A stretch of DNA of 64,000 bases, taken from contig NC_084607.1 of the NCBI RefSeq assembly GCF_033807715.1, forward strand, positions 13,962,441-14,026,440. Reading direction: 5' to 3'. The notes beneath the pieces were generated by a model. It did not search any database. It was not told where the DNA came from and saw nothing but the letters and a program-made list of their open reading frames with translations. The position numbers were made by a program, and so were the translations under genes. Shown piece by piece: positions 41,101 to 52,366 of this stretch (the stretch's first letter is position 1; each line of letters opens with the position of its first letter). This stretch comes from Cololabis saira. Taxonomy: Eukaryota; Chordata; Actinopteri; Beloniformes; Belonidae.

Positions 41101-42140
41101 TTATAATCAAAGTCTAAAGTTGAAAAAATAAATGCACTCTGTTTCTAGGACTCTGTTCGGCTTCAGGTCATTCTGTCCATGTGGCCTACATCATGAGCAA
41201 AGACATCTTTTCCATGTCGAGAGTGTCAGCATGGACATCCTGTAATTAATCACTGACACGAGAAGAGACGCTTCTAACCCGGGCTGATAAAAGCCCTGAA
41301 AAATAAAGCCCTGTATGTCTGATGAGATCTGAGCAAACAATCCCCTGAGCCATGATGGACAGGTGCTCATATACATGTTAATTTGCTGCAGCCGCTGTTG
41401 TTTATTCCACGAGCGCAGCCTGAGAACAAACGCCTTTCCTTGTTCTGTAGACGACGCCGTTGCTGATGTGGGGAAAAGCATTCAGGTGCAATGTAACACA
41501 CTGTCAAGCCTCTTCAAGACAAACATTTGCAAACTTGAGACTATTTTAGTAGCTGTATACCCCACTTATAAGGAAATAATACACTTTAAGATTGCCAATT
41601 TATGCTGCAAACAAAAATAGTCTGCAGTTTAAACAGAACACATATAGGAGTACAGGTGAGGCAACGTACTGGACGTGAGCTCTTTTACCTGAATGAAGCA
41701 ACACACTGACTCAGCCGGAGCCTGTTTGAAGGCAGCTGGTCACCCAGAGGGCCGCTGGTGTCATCATGGGGTTGGAAGTGATTGTGTGTATGTGTGGACT
41801 GCAATATCCTATCAGACACTGCACCATGACCTCAGCTGTATGCATTGCTGTGACAACAGGATCTACACTGAAATCTCATTGATGACTCAAAAAAATTAGG
41901 CAAGGCGGTCTTTAAATGTGACACGGATATGAATTTTTTGAGTTTGACAAGGAGATAGTGGGGGTTTATTTGTCTCAGAAGTGCTTTGCATGTTCCCTTA
42001 GAGTTTAGATGCAGAAAACAAGTTAACTATCTCCAACAGGACACCTAATGATGAACCTGAGTGAAGATGTGTGAAGAAAACAAGAGAGGCATGTATGCAA
42101 AAAAGGATAAAAGCCGCACATCTCTCCACTATGTCCTCAC
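38111..42140. other. 5' part of hs3st2 intron, no other gene seen
   Basis: About 4 kb of mostly unique-looking intronic sequence and the least repeat-dense part of the intron. Short ORFs lack recognisable domains. A reasonable place to look for conserved enhancers. Confidence 0.5.
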
Positions 42141-42655
42141 CTGTACCAGTCCAGCCCTCTGTCATAGTTTCTGTCGAAAAAGTGCGGCTCTGTCCCGAGT
42201 GCGCGCACATCTGGATGTATCCGGATGAACTCCAGCACCGCCCTGGTTCCTCCTTTCTTCACGCCAACTATTAGCGCATTGGGCAGCTTCTTGTTCCCGT
42301 ATTTTTGCGCCACACTCATGTTCCTCCAGGTCCCGTCAGCCCAGTGGCCCCCGGCCCCGGGGGGGTCGGGGGGGCGGCTCTGGTCCCGGGCATCGCTCGC
42401 TCCTCTCCGGGCGGCGGGGCCACCCGGCGCGGACCGGACTTCCAGCGACGCGCAAAGGTCCGATTTGCCCAGAAGTTTCTTCCCTCCTGCGTTCTTGCTC
42501 GGCGGGCATCGTTTCCCCTCGTAACCTCGGTTTCTCACGACCATGCTGCGATCGAAAATGATATTATAGCACACGTAGGTACAAGACAATGACAGGGTGA
42601 ATATGAAGGCGACTCTAGCGCTGACTCTGTTTGCAGATGAGCGCCTATGTGCCAT
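42141..42655 (-). CDS. hs3st2: Heparan sulfate 3-O-sulfotransferase 2, coding exon 1
   Basis: Encodes residues 1-171 plus two bases of codon 172 of a Golgi type II membrane enzyme that moves sulfate from PAPS to the 3-hydroxyl of glucosamine in heparan sulfate. A short basic tail (1-13) precedes a hydrophobic signal anchor (about 14-34, with [12 protein letters not shown]), then a Pro/Gly/Ser-rich stem (35-118) with an NMS glycosylation sequon at Asn112. The sulfotransferase domain opens with [17 protein letters not shown] (122-138), the 5'-PAPS-binding loop, then [11 protein letters not shown] with the expected catalytic Glu156. The chosen ATG has G at -3 and G at +4, and the N-terminus aligns with vertebrate HS3ST2. 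The exon ends TGG TAC AG followed by gtgagg, a strong donor. The retained N-terminal segment plus the exon 2 C-terminus favour HS3ST2 over HS3ST3 and HS3ST4. Paralogue choice is from recalled family features, not a search. Confidence 0.95.
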
Positions 42656-43090
42656 GTCTCCATGGGTTCAACGTGCTGCATGGTTTTCCATCGGAGTCTT
42701 GCTCCCCTGCTGGTCTGCGGACGGTCCCCGGGATGATGAGCAGTCCAAAGTGAGGCGGATCTGTGTGTGGAGACAGAGACGGCTTCTTGGAGGAACCAAC
42801 TGCGCATAAATGGCACCGGACGCGGAGCCGAGAGAAGCAATAACTCGCGCTGGATGTGAGTCCAGCTGAGACAAATGAGCCATTTCTCCCTAAAATAAGT
42901 TCCTCTTCAGTAGTTTCGGGAGATTCATTTGTCTTGAAACGCATAAGACAGTTTTGACGCTCATCCTCGACCCTCCTCCTCTTTGTTCAGTGGGAATTGC
43001 GAGAGAGAGGGAAAAGTCCTTAAAACTCTCCCTGGTGCGATGGTTGTGCTCGCCCCCAGGGGGGTTTCAGTGCTCTTCCTCTCATCACCA
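42656..43090 (-). promoter_or_regulatory. hs3st2: Presumed hs3st2 5' UTR and proximal promoter
   Basis: Non-repetitive sequence between the start codon and the first LINE fragment. No TATA box is evident near it. Several upstream ATGs occur: one at 42663, 8 nt before the main ATG and in another frame, lies in a 101-codon frame starting at 42840 and stopping at 42535, inside exon 1. Transcription start unknown. Confidence 0.4.
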
Positions 43091-43094
43091 ACTT

Positions 43095-43567
43095 GCAAAG
43101 ATTTCATTTCATTTCATTTTTATTTATTCCATATCATGGAAATAGATCACATATGTTCCATTCCATGATGGAAAAGGGGCAAGAAGAAGAAAGCCTTATA
43201 TACCAAGCCCCTTTCTCAAAAAAATAAAACAATTCATATAAAGATGGTCTGTCCGTCTGTTCAACAATCACTACTTATATAATACAAAAAAAAAGAAATA
43301 ATGAAAAAACAAAACAAAAAAATAAGAAAACATACACACTAACTCACCAACAATATAAAAACAAAAACAACAAAATATATTTTACCCGTTAAATTCATAT
43401 TGTCTAATTGTGTGGTCTTTATACAATTTCTTGAACTGGTGAATATTTTTACAATCCTTTAAATCAGTTGTTAAGGAGTTCCATAATTTTACACCACATA
43501 CTGAAGATATATGCACTTCTTCGACCAGCAGGTTTAAATATTTAATCAAGCCTCTGACGTCATGCAC
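43095..43567 (-). mobile_element. 5'-truncated L2-like LINE
   Basis: The minus frame 43567-43382 ends with VCGVKLWNSLTTDLKDCKN and FKKLYKDH, the LWN-SL...FK-K-L-K C-terminal block of L2-like ORF2. A long A/T-rich 3' UTR and ATGAAATGAAATGAAAT tail repeats (43088-43115, reverse complement) follow. It lies about 430 bp upstream of the hs3st2 start codon, in the same orientation. Confidence 0.75.
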
Positions 43568-43839
43568 ATGCTCATAATTCTTTGTGCGGCTGTCTTAAGG
43601 GAAGTATTGAGGAGGAGGAGGAGGAGGATCATATCTGGAATTATCAGGATGAAGGGATTCCCTGCCTCGGTGACAGCGTGTCACTTTTATTCCATTATGT
43701 TACAATTATTTTAATATTATGAAATGTAATATTTTAAAAGGATCTTGAATTTTAGGCTATGACATGGAGAATCATATGGCGGGAGGCTCATGGCTTAATT
43801 AGGTGCTTTTACAACAAATTGGCAACATGTGGAGTAAAA
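43568..43839. other. Flank with (GGA)n run
   Basis: Short GGA microsatellite at about 43607-43628; otherwise nothing seen. Confidence 0.6.
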
Positions 43840-44200
43840 CTGGAGAGAAAAGAAAGTGGGTCTTGTGGAGAGGAAGGGGGCAAATCCAGAGTAGAGACAG
43901 TATAGGAACTCCAAGCAAAGTTTTTTATTGAAACTAAAACGTACTGCAGTGCAGGATCCAAAGGAAAACTCAAGGCAACAACCCAAACACGACCTAACAT
44001 ACAATATTTACAGCCAAAACTACAACTCTCATGACTACAACCACAAACCAGCAGCAGACAGAGGAGGAAACATGGCCTTAAATACATATGAGGACTAATG
44101 AGGATCAGGTGGGAACACTTCAGGTGATCAACACAAGGGAAGACAAGCAGCCACAGACATGGACAGACTACAAAATAAAAAAGGAACTAACACACAGATA
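43840..44200 (-). mobile_element. Probable solo LTR
   Basis: On the minus strand it reads as an LTR: TTGTGTTGATCACCTG and CCACCTGATCCTCATTAG, then TATA-like GTATTTAAGGCC, then TTTCAATAAAAAACTTTG, then TGTCTCTACTCTGG. This TATA-to-AATAAA layout is typical of fish LTRs. No interior or second LTR is nearby. Ends and target duplication were not pinned down. Confidence 0.55.
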
Positions 44201-45040
44201 TATCAACTAAAGAAAAACAGAACCAAAATGGTAATAGAAAATATATTCTGACAAATAAAGGAGGATAAAGGGGGATAAAAAGTGTTCAAAAAAGCTTTTG
44301 GATCTTATTGGGACACATTTCTTGCCACCACAGACCGAGGGCTGTTTTTAGCTTTTATGGGGCCTGAAAACTTTAGAAGACAGTTTTTTAGTTTTTTGGT
44401 GCCACAAATTTGCTAAAAAAAAAAAATAAAGTCTGACTTCATGAAATTACACATTTAAAATAGAAAATAAAATCAGTATTTCATCATGTAACTTCATGAG
44501 GAAAAACTAAAATCCAAAATGTAGTGGATCAGAACACAAATGGTGACATTTTAGTGCTTCACAGTGATGTACTTTAATTTGTTTGTTAGCTTGTTAGCTG
44601 CCCACAAATGAAGGTAAGGTTTAATTCTTCCCACATTTTGTTTATTGTTACTGCCTTGGGGGGATTTGGAGGTCCACTTGAAAATCAACTGTGGGGCCAC
44701 CCTCGTAGCTATGGGGTGTCCATCCATCTACGTAATCTCCAAAGAGTAAAACATGTATCCACAATAAAACAACTCTCTTTTCCAAATGCTGTAATTTCTC
44801 TAAATCTAAATCATCTAAATGCTTCTCTTTTTATGAGAAATCAAAGTTGTGCTGTTGTCTGCACCATCCTCTCACACCACTCCCACAATGTTCACAAGAT
44901 GGAAACCATTTAGGTCAAGAGTCCAGCATTACACTTGATTTTCTGATTGTCTTGGGGGCACCATCCAGGTAATGCAGTGTTCTACAGAATTGCCACCTAT
45001 AACAAATTTGCATAATTTAAGATAAGATAAGATATGATCC
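44201..45040. other. No gene seen
   Basis: AT-rich flank. GATAAGATAAGATATGATCC at 45018-45037 may be a LINE tail on the minus strand. Confidence 0.45.
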
Positions 45041-45960
45041 ACACCTGGAAACGGCAGCATTGTAGCTTTCTCCAGGCTCTGTGATATGCTCCCAACCTCC
45101 TCTTCCTATAATCCTGGGACGAAACCCAATTGTGTCGTGCTCACTGTAAATATGGAATCATCTGAGAAAGAGCATTGCCTCACAGAGCCCTTCTAGTCTT
45201 GCCCCACCATTTACAAACCACACCCTCAAACACAGACCTGGGATTCAAAACCTGGCATATCAATGGCATCGTCTGTATCAACGATCTTTAAACGGATTGC
45301 ATTTTTTTGTCTTATGCATAACTTTCATCAAAATGTAATCTGTCAATCTTCCTCCTTTTCCGTTACTCCAAAATTAGAGAGTTTATTAAAAAAATGTTTT
45401 CCTCATTTCGTGAATCGCCTGATGAAACCCTGACCGATACACTGATATTGTACAATTTCCTCCAGTAGACTACTTTAGAACCTATAATTGCAAATTTCCC
45501 CTCTGTGGGACTATTAAAGGATTATCTTATCTTATTTTATCTTATAAACTTCATCAGCACTGTGTGGGAGAACGAGCTGTCTAAGGCATCAACAGATCTA
45601 CGATGGACCTCTGCTTTAGACCTCGTTCTTTCTTCCTCCATATACACACTGAATGACCTCATTCAGTGTGTTTTTACAGGGAATCCATTACTCAAACGCA
45701 AAACTGGCCAGGATGTATCCTGCTGTTAGTGATGCCTGTAGCAGATACAAACAATCATGTGCTAATCGCATCTACACTTCTTGGTCCTGTCCCAAATTGA
45801 CGAGCTTTTGGATAAGGTATCCAGTACAATTAGTGGGGCTTATGTCAAAGGCCCTCCCCTGCAGACCACCACCTTAACTCACATCCTTGATGGTCCTTGC
45901 AGCCAGCTGCTTCCCTTGCAGAAGGGGGTGGCTAAACAGTGTTGAAAGCTCATGAGAAGG
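45041..45960 (+). pseudogene. L1-like LINE RT C-terminus, interrupted
   Basis: Plus-strand translation in shifting frames: NPIV...IWNHLRKSIASQSPSSLAPPF, GINGIVCINDL, YSKIREFIKK, then after a 65-bp interruption STVWENELSKASTDLRWTS, then HYSNAKLARMYPAVSDACSR and a WSCPKLTSFW block. The ordered W-N-HLR, F-R-Y...R-x-F, HY-(T/S)-x-x-x-L...P-x-(V)S-x-x-C and W(S)CPKL-x-x-FW motifs are the C-terminus of fish L1/Swimmer-type ORF2. Contains stops and frameshifts. Confidence 0.75.
45480..45546 (+). mobile_element. LINE tail inserted into the L1-like fragment
   Basis: CCCTCTGTGGGACTATTAAA then GGATTATCTTATCTTATTTTATCTTA, a 3' end with TTATC-type tail repeats of another fish LINE. Confidence 0.6.
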
Positions 45961-47039
45961 CAAAAAACATGACTTTCATAGCATTTCTGCCAATCTACAG
46001 GTAAGTCAGCATCCAGTGCAGCAGGTAGATGATGATGTCTGGCCTGTAACTGAACTGCAGGTGGTTCATTGCTTTGTTCACTACAGCATGAAGATAGTTG
46101 AGGATCAACGCCTCCATGTTCTTCTTAAATCTCCTACAATTCTGTGTGTTCAGTGAGTATGATGAGGCATTTAAGATGGCTTTGGCATTGTTGTGAATTT
46201 CCTGTTAACAATTAACTGTCTTCTTTTTTCACTCATGTTTTTCTCTTTTCTTAAACTCTCTACATCAAGAACTCAGACCCCCCATAATTACATTAGACAG
46301 CCAGGAGGAAACAAAAGCACCCTGTGTCTTATTAAAGCAGCTTTAGTTTTGTCATCAGTCTTCAGTTGTGCATTATGTTCTAACCTTTCACTGGAATCAG
46401 ATCGAATGATTAAGGCACAGTGGAATTTTCTACATGCTGTTTTTCTTTTGTCTTTTAAACATGTGCATCTACATCCTAAAAAAAGCCTCTATGTTGCTGT
46501 GATGCTGGATGCTTACTGTAATATAAATGTTTTATCTCCATCATCATCATTATTATTAAGAATTTAATTGTAGCTGGAACTACATTTTTCACTTTGATAA
46601 ACAGGAGCTAGTAATAATATTTACCACTTTCACTTGAGAAAAGAGAATATATTGCTATGCTGTTTCTGTCTGCAACATGTATTGAGTCTTAGTCTCCCCG
46701 TTTCCCTCATATTGGCTTTTTCGTACAATTCATATGGATCCAGGTTAAAGCTGTGTATGCAACAACAGCTGTGTGAAGCAGTTAAAAAAAGATATAAGGA
46801 GCAGAGTTCAATTTCAGAAAACTTTTGCTGCTTCCGTGCAGAGTTGAAGTGAAAAAATGTAAATGTTGAAGCTATTTTTTTTTAAAGAATTATAATAACC
46901 CTATACAGATTTTACCGATAAGAGGTGAAGTTGAAGCGCAAGTTATTTTTTAAATAATACTCAGAGGAGCCAGCATCAACAGGCCAGAAGCCTATACAGC
47001 CAGTTTTCTCATCATTGTATGAAGTTCTTTTTTATGTTT

Positions 47040-47046
<7 letters not shown>
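45961..47046. other. No gene seen
   Basis: AT-rich flank. A 124-codon ORF (46193-46567) is unlike any family I know and is Leu/Ser-rich; probably random. Confidence 0.45.

Positions 47047-47094
<48 letters not shown>
47047..47094. repeat. (TA)n microsatellite
   Basis: About 24 TA dinucleotides. Confidence 0.95.
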
Positions 47095-47097
<3 letters not shown>

Positions 47098-47637
47098 TGG
47101 GGGATAAGAGCGGTAGCGGAGGGGGGTGGGGGTCATCTGCTGCATGTGCAGAAACACAAGAAAAACATACAACGGGCACACAAACCTTTGGAAGCTGAAA
47201 GAGAGAAAAACAATGAAAAACAGAAACAGGCAGAGACAAAAACACACCGGTTTTTAATATCCTCTGTCTATTTCTGCATCTGAACTCATCAAAGACTTGT
47301 ACACTAAAGTTCATACGAACAACAGCAACAATCTCAAATAAACCCCCCAAAAAAACAAGGAAAGTGCATGCAAAAAAACGCATTCATGTTACCTATTCCT
47401 AAGAGCTACAATCAACATCATGGGAACGGAGAGTCAAGAAAATAACGATGGAAAAGAACATTAACAGACTTGTCAGAAAACAGCTGCTGCAGGAAGTACG
47501 ACCATGCACGCAGATTTATTTATTTATTTTTTATTTTTGAAATTTAAAATTTTTCTTTTCAAATTTTTGTATGTGAGTCATCAGAGATGTCAGAGATGTC
47601 ATCAGCTTAGGTGTTTACAATAATTGTTGTAATGTGG
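47095..47637. other. No gene seen
   Basis: Flank sequence with a T/A-rich stretch at 47516-47570. Confidence 0.5.
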
Positions 47638-48168
47638 ATGACACCACCCACGACTCTATGTCAAACCATTCAAAAGTTATAGCAGAAAATAGGGACTATC
47701 AAATATTGAGCAATCAGATTACAGGGCGGGAGTAATTCAGGCCAATGAAGGTCAAGTACTCAATACCGAGTCCGATGACACCACCCACAAGTCTTTATCA
47801 CAACCCATTCAAAGGTTATGGCAGAGAATAGTGACTATAAAATATCGACCAATCAGAAGAAGGGGCGGGGCTAATTTGCACCAATTATGTTCAAGGACTC
47901 AAAACCGAGTCCGATGACACCACCCACGACTCTTTATGTCAAACCCTTCAAAAGTTATGGCAGAAAGTAGGGACTATCAAATATGGACCAATCAGATGAA
48001 GGGGGGCACGCTTTTTGGCGTCTATCGTCGGCACGGTAACGCCGACTTTTGGGGCACGTTTAGGGGGGCAAAAAGGCCCTCATTTCGTCGGAAGAAGGAG
48101 GAAAAAAAAAAATTCCTACAGATACAATAGGGCCGTCGCACTGTAAGTGCTCGGGCCCTAATAATTGT
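47638..48168 (+). repeat. Dispersed repeat with three 138-bp tandem units (locus 2)
   Basis: GATGACACCACC unit starts at 47638, 47774 and 47913 (spacing 136 and 139), with the same CAAAAGTTATGGCAGA and GGGCGGGGCTAATTTGCA boxes as locus 1, then the CACGCTTTTTGGCGTCTATC segment. Ends GTGCTCGGGCCCTAATAAT at about 48166. Confidence 0.8.
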
Positions 48169-48380
48169 GATCTGTAAAGATTCATACACGATTCTCTCCC
48201 TGTCACACTTCAAATGTTCAAAAGTTTTTTTTTTTTTACTGATTTCTTTCGGGGCTCAGAACAGCAAAGCTCCCCAGTTAAAAATGAAATAAATCTTACC
48301 CTGTTACCCTGTTAAAACGGATCTCCCTAAAAAATCCATTAAACAGCTTAGTTCAGAAGGCTGCTGCCAGAGTCCTCATA

Positions 48381-49522
48381 ATTCAATTCAATTCAATTCA
48401 ATTTTATTTATATAGCGTCTAATACAACAGAGTTGTCTCTAGACGCTTTACAGAGACCCATACCCAGAACATGACCCCCGAGCAGTTATTACATAAACAA
48501 TGGCAGGTAAAAACTCCCCTAGTGGGAGAAAAACCTTAAGCCAAACAGTGGCAAGGAAAAACTCCCCTTTAGGAGGGAAGAAACCTTGAGCAGGACCAGG
48601 CTCATCAGGGGGGACCCTCCTGCCGAGGGCCAGACTGGTGGGTCAGGGACGGCAACAGCACAGCAGGCAGGTGGAAGCAGCAACGGGATGACCGGGGGTG
48701 GGGACCGCAGGCCAGCACACAGCTCCCGAAGCTCCGGCCCAATCAGCAAGTCCCAGGTTGGGGTGCAGGGTCAGGAAAAGACTTGTGCTCCGTAATGCAA
48801 GCTACAAGCCACCCACGGCCACCTGCAGGACAAAAGAGAGAAAAGGGAGGAGAAGGGGGGGCCAGCAACGGGATGACCAGGGGTGGGGACCGCAGGCCAG
48901 CACGCAGCTCCCGAAGCTCCGGCCCAATCATCAAGTCCCAGGTTGGGGTGCAGGGTCGGGGAAAGGTTGAGAAGGGGCAGGGCCAGGGAGAGGAGTCTTG
49001 AGGGACGAACATTCTCCCCCGCCCAAAAGGGGCCGTTACCCTGCCCCCCTCACTCCCACACTGCAGGTTCCGGTGTCCGGCAAAGGATGCTGCAACATGG
49101 ACAAAAGAGAGAAAAGGGAGGAGAAGGGGGGGCCAGCACAAGAAACCACAGGAGCGACTCTGACACACTAAAGTTTACACTACCTAGAGATTTACCAACA
49201 CCAGCTAGAGGTTTACTAAACACTAACTATAGGCTTTACTAAACAGAAATGTTTTAAGTTTAGTTTTAAAGGTGGAGGTGGTGTCAGCCCCCTTAACCCA
49301 GATTGGAAGTTGGTTCCATAGTAGTGGCGCCTGATAGCAGAACGCCCGCCCTCCAAATCTACATTTAGATACTCTAGGAACTACGAGTAAACCTGCACTC
49401 TGATAAGACCAAGAAGGTGGACCATATACTCCAGTTTTTAGATTTTTAGGTTTCCTGTCCGTCACAGAATAGAGTTCAAAATCCTGCTGCTGTTTGTTTA
49501 TAAATATTACTACTACTGTCAT
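48381..49522 (-). mobile_element. 5'-truncated LINE with C-terminal ORF2 remnant
   Basis: The minus frame 49522-49223 ends with FGGRAFCYQAPLLWNQLP, then GADTTSTFKTKLKTFLFSKAYS-type sequence. This is the YQAPLLWNQLP...TFK-LKTFLF block of fish L2/Rex-like ORF2, followed by a long GC-rich 3' UTR (GGAAAAACTCCC, TATATAGCGTCTA boxes) and TTGAATTGAATTGAATT tail repeats (48381-48402). The UTR contains a direct duplication: about 48679-48780 and 48866-48964. A diverged plus-strand relative is at 62690-63022. Confidence 0.8.
48679..48964. repeat. 187-bp-spaced direct duplication in the LINE 3' UTR
   Basis: AGCAACGGGATGACC through GGTTGGGGTGCAGGGTC occurs twice with few differences. A second shared box, AAAGAGAGAAAAGGGAGGAG, recurs at about 48831 and 49104. 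Confidence 0.85.
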
Positions 49523-49789
49523 TTAGTAGACACTTTTATCCAAAGTGACATAGCCTACATATGAGATAACAACACAAGCAAGAAATCACACAGGAGGGTC
49601 CAGCAGGATAAGTGCTGGTCAGACTGCTGTGAGTCCAGTTTGACACATGTGCTGCCAAGCTAGTGCTAGAATTAATTTATTTTTTTTTTCCTTTCCCGCC
49701 CAACACAACAGTCCCTTTATACAAGAAAGCTACGTCTAAAAAGACAACGTCATGCAATCATCTTGTCATAAGTGCAGGCAGCTATATAG

Positions 49790-49790
<1 letters not shown>
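49523..49790. other. No gene seen
   Basis: Flank between the LINE and a TA repeat. Confidence 0.5.
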
Positions 49791-49855
<65 letters not shown>

Positions 49856-49889
49856 CATAATTATATATATATATTTATATATATATATA
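49791..49889. repeat. (TA)n microsatellite
   Basis: TA repeats with a few TTTATATATACATAATT interruptions. Confidence 0.95.
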
Positions 49890-50391
49890 CGTACGTGAAA
49901 ATAGATTGTCATTTGCCTCAAGAATCAGCTGCATCAGCAAACGATGTCTCTCAGACTGGGGGAATTTCAGATGTGTCCAGAAATACAATCTGTATATCGC
50001 AAACAGCACAACTAAAACCCCCCAAACAATGAAAATGTAGACGTTTTCTACAGAAACCAATGAGCAGCAAGAAACACAAATTTAGAGACAAATGTCATGA
50101 TCTACATCAAACACAATCTGATTTACTGGTAAAGCTGCAACTCTGCAAACTCCCACAGGACACTTAACATCCTCTTCAATAATCATTAAACTGAAGAAGG
50201 AAAGTAAAAATGAATGAATCCTCCTAAATCAATAATTTTGCTTTGAAAGATATCTGAAATACATTTTTTATTCACTTTATTTAAATTGCACACGTTCTTA
50301 CAAACATAATATATGGTGGCGTAAAGAATGTGGGAATGTTTAATCCCATTTTTTTATCTTAATTTTTATTATCATTTAGTAAATGGAGCTT
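49890..50391. other. No gene seen
   Basis: AT-rich flank. Confidence 0.5.
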
Positions 50392-50726
50392 ACTTCTCCC
50401 GGGCAATGCTGGAGCGTATCCCAGCTAATTACAGGTGAGAGGCAGGGGTTACACCTTGGACAGGTCACCAGTCCATCGCAGGGCCACATATAAACACACA
50501 ACCATGCATACTCACACTCACACCTACGGGCAATTTAGAATCACCAATTAACATAATATGCATGTTTTTAGACTGTGGGAGGAAGACGGAGTACCCGGAG
50601 GAAACCCACACAAGCACGGGGAGAACAAACTCCACACAGAAAGGCCCCTGCCAGGCCTGGGAGTCGAACCGGGGACCTTCTCGCTGTGAGGCAACAGTGC
50701 TAACCACTAAGACACAGTGCTGCCTG
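50392..50726 (-). mobile_element. tRNA-derived SINE (second type)
   Basis: The minus strand starts GCAGCACTGTGTCTTAGTGG with a degenerate A box and an exact B box GGTTCGACTCC (50670-50660). The body is the very common fish sequence with TGTGTGGAGTTTG, GTGGGTTTCCTCCGGGTAC, GGTGATTCTAAATTGCCCG and GCCCTGCGATGGACTGGTGA boxes. Confidence 0.75.
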
Positions 50727-50731
50727 AATTA

Positions 50732-50761
50732 TTAAATAAATAAATAAATAAATAAATAAAA
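50732..50761. repeat. (AAAT)n microsatellite
   Basis: Seven AAAT units at the SINE edge. Confidence 0.9.
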
Positions 50762-51542
50762 ACAACAAACACAAAAACGGTTGGGTGGGTGTTTGGGGGC
50801 AATTGTAATTATGAAATGACCAGAAAGAAAAGCACGTTCTGCACGATCTGCAGGTAATAAAAAAAAACGTGGGCAAGTGTCAGCATTGGCTAAAGATAGG
50901 AAGAGTTGTTCTCTTGAACGGTTGTGTAAAGGATTTGATGTGAATCTGGGAACTGATATTCTAAAAGGACTCCTCAGATTTTTATCTTGATTACTTGGTT
51001 TCAGAACCTTATTTCAAGTTTCTCTCTCTGGTCTGCAGGACTGGTTATCAAGACTTCGGTTAATTTGATACCTTTTGAATTTATATCAGGGCACCATTCT
51101 ATATAAATGTAAATGGAGTGCCATTTGATTAAACAGGCTCCTCATATTCAGAGGATATAGTCCTCTTACAGCTGGCCCAGGTTTGACTTCTGGCCTATGA
51201 CCCTTTACTGGGTATCTTCCCCCACCTTCCTGTCAAGTAGCTTTTAATCCTGGCCATGAAAGCCATAAAACCTTCAAAAGATGAATAAATACATGCGAAG
51301 TATATTGATCTATACTGACTAAAAATCTTTGAGATATCATCCGAACCAACTAAAAACAGTTCCAGGGAGGCTGAGCAGGCTGTGGAGTCTAAACCGATGG
51401 AGTGGTCTATGCAGCAGTTGAAATCTGTCAAACGATGCACAAATATTAATTTTGTGTAATTGCTGCTTAAAAGTTATATGCCAATCAGAGTTGTTGGTGT
51501 GCTTAAGGATACTCTTTGGCTTGTATCTCGTGATATAATTCA
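50762..51542. other. No gene seen
   Basis: AT-rich flank without recognisable features. Confidence 0.5.
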
Positions 51543-51840
51543 ACTCAACTTAATGTATATATTACTTTAAAGATAACACATTTGACCAAAGTGCTGAACA
51601 CAAACATGGATGCAAAGAAAAACGTAAAAAAAATTTAACACATGTAAAAAAATATAAAGAAGAAAAAGCATAAAAAAAAATAAATACTAAAATAAAGATC
51701 TCAAACTGAGGTAAAAAGCCATAGCAAAGAAGTGTGTTGTAAGGGAAGATTTAAAAACGGGAAGTGAGTCGGTCTGCCTGATGTGTAAAGGTAGCTCGTC
51801 CACAATTTTGAGGCAGTGACTGAAGCGCTCTCACCTTTAA
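51543..51840 (-). mobile_element. L2-like LINE 3' end
   Basis: The minus strand reads VDELPLHIRQTDSLPVFKSSLTT, the LP-x-x-IR-x-x-DSL-x-x-FK-x-x-L-(K)T C-terminal block, then an A/T-rich 3' UTR with CAGCACTTTGGTCAAATGTG, matching the element beside hs3st2 exon 2. 5'-truncated at the hAT-like end at 51842. Confidence 0.65.
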
Positions 51841-51841
51841 G

Positions 51842-52366
51842 TAGTGCTGGGCGGTATGACCAAAAATTTATATCACAGTATTTTTCAAAATTATATCGGT
51901 TTCACGGTATATCACGGTATTTTTTTTTTCGTGCACAACCGGGTGTTAACCACATTTTCTATTGATTTGGAAAGGAATTGCTGCAGTAAATTGGCTTAGA
52001 ATGGACTATTTTACTGTCATGAGGAGGAAATATTGTAGAAAAACATTAATGTCCACACTAGTATAAATACAGCTTTGCATGGCCTCACAAAATGATGCCG
52101 TTTACAAAGAGCTGGCGGCACTTATGATTCTAATGAAGTGAGAGAATCAGTCAGACAACACTTAAAGACTTTAAGTGTTGTTTGACTGATCTTTTACAAA
52201 ATTACAAGGTAGAAAATATCTATTGAACGTAAAAAACTGAACATGTTTTAATTTCCCAGCATTATGTTGTTTTGGTTCCACCTCCTGGTGAATGTTAGGT
52301 AAAATTCTTATGTGGTTACTTTTTGAAACCACGCCCACAACCAGCTCTCTCCGCAGGCTGGAGCGG
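51842..52366 (+). mobile_element. hAT-like element, left end only
   Basis: Starts TAGTGCTGGGCGGTATGACC and continues with TATATCGG/TTTCACGGTATATCACGGTA, the subterminal pattern of fish hAT elements. A matching right end (ATACCGCCCAGCACTA) is not found downstream in the window, so it is truncated or its end has diverged. Contains a 22-bp stem at 52146-52190. Confidence 0.5.
52146..52190. repeat. 22-bp-arm hairpin
   Basis: ATCAGTCAGACAACACTTAAAG pairs with the adjacent CTTTAAGTGTTGTTTGACTGAT with one mismatch and almost no loop. Confidence 0.7.
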
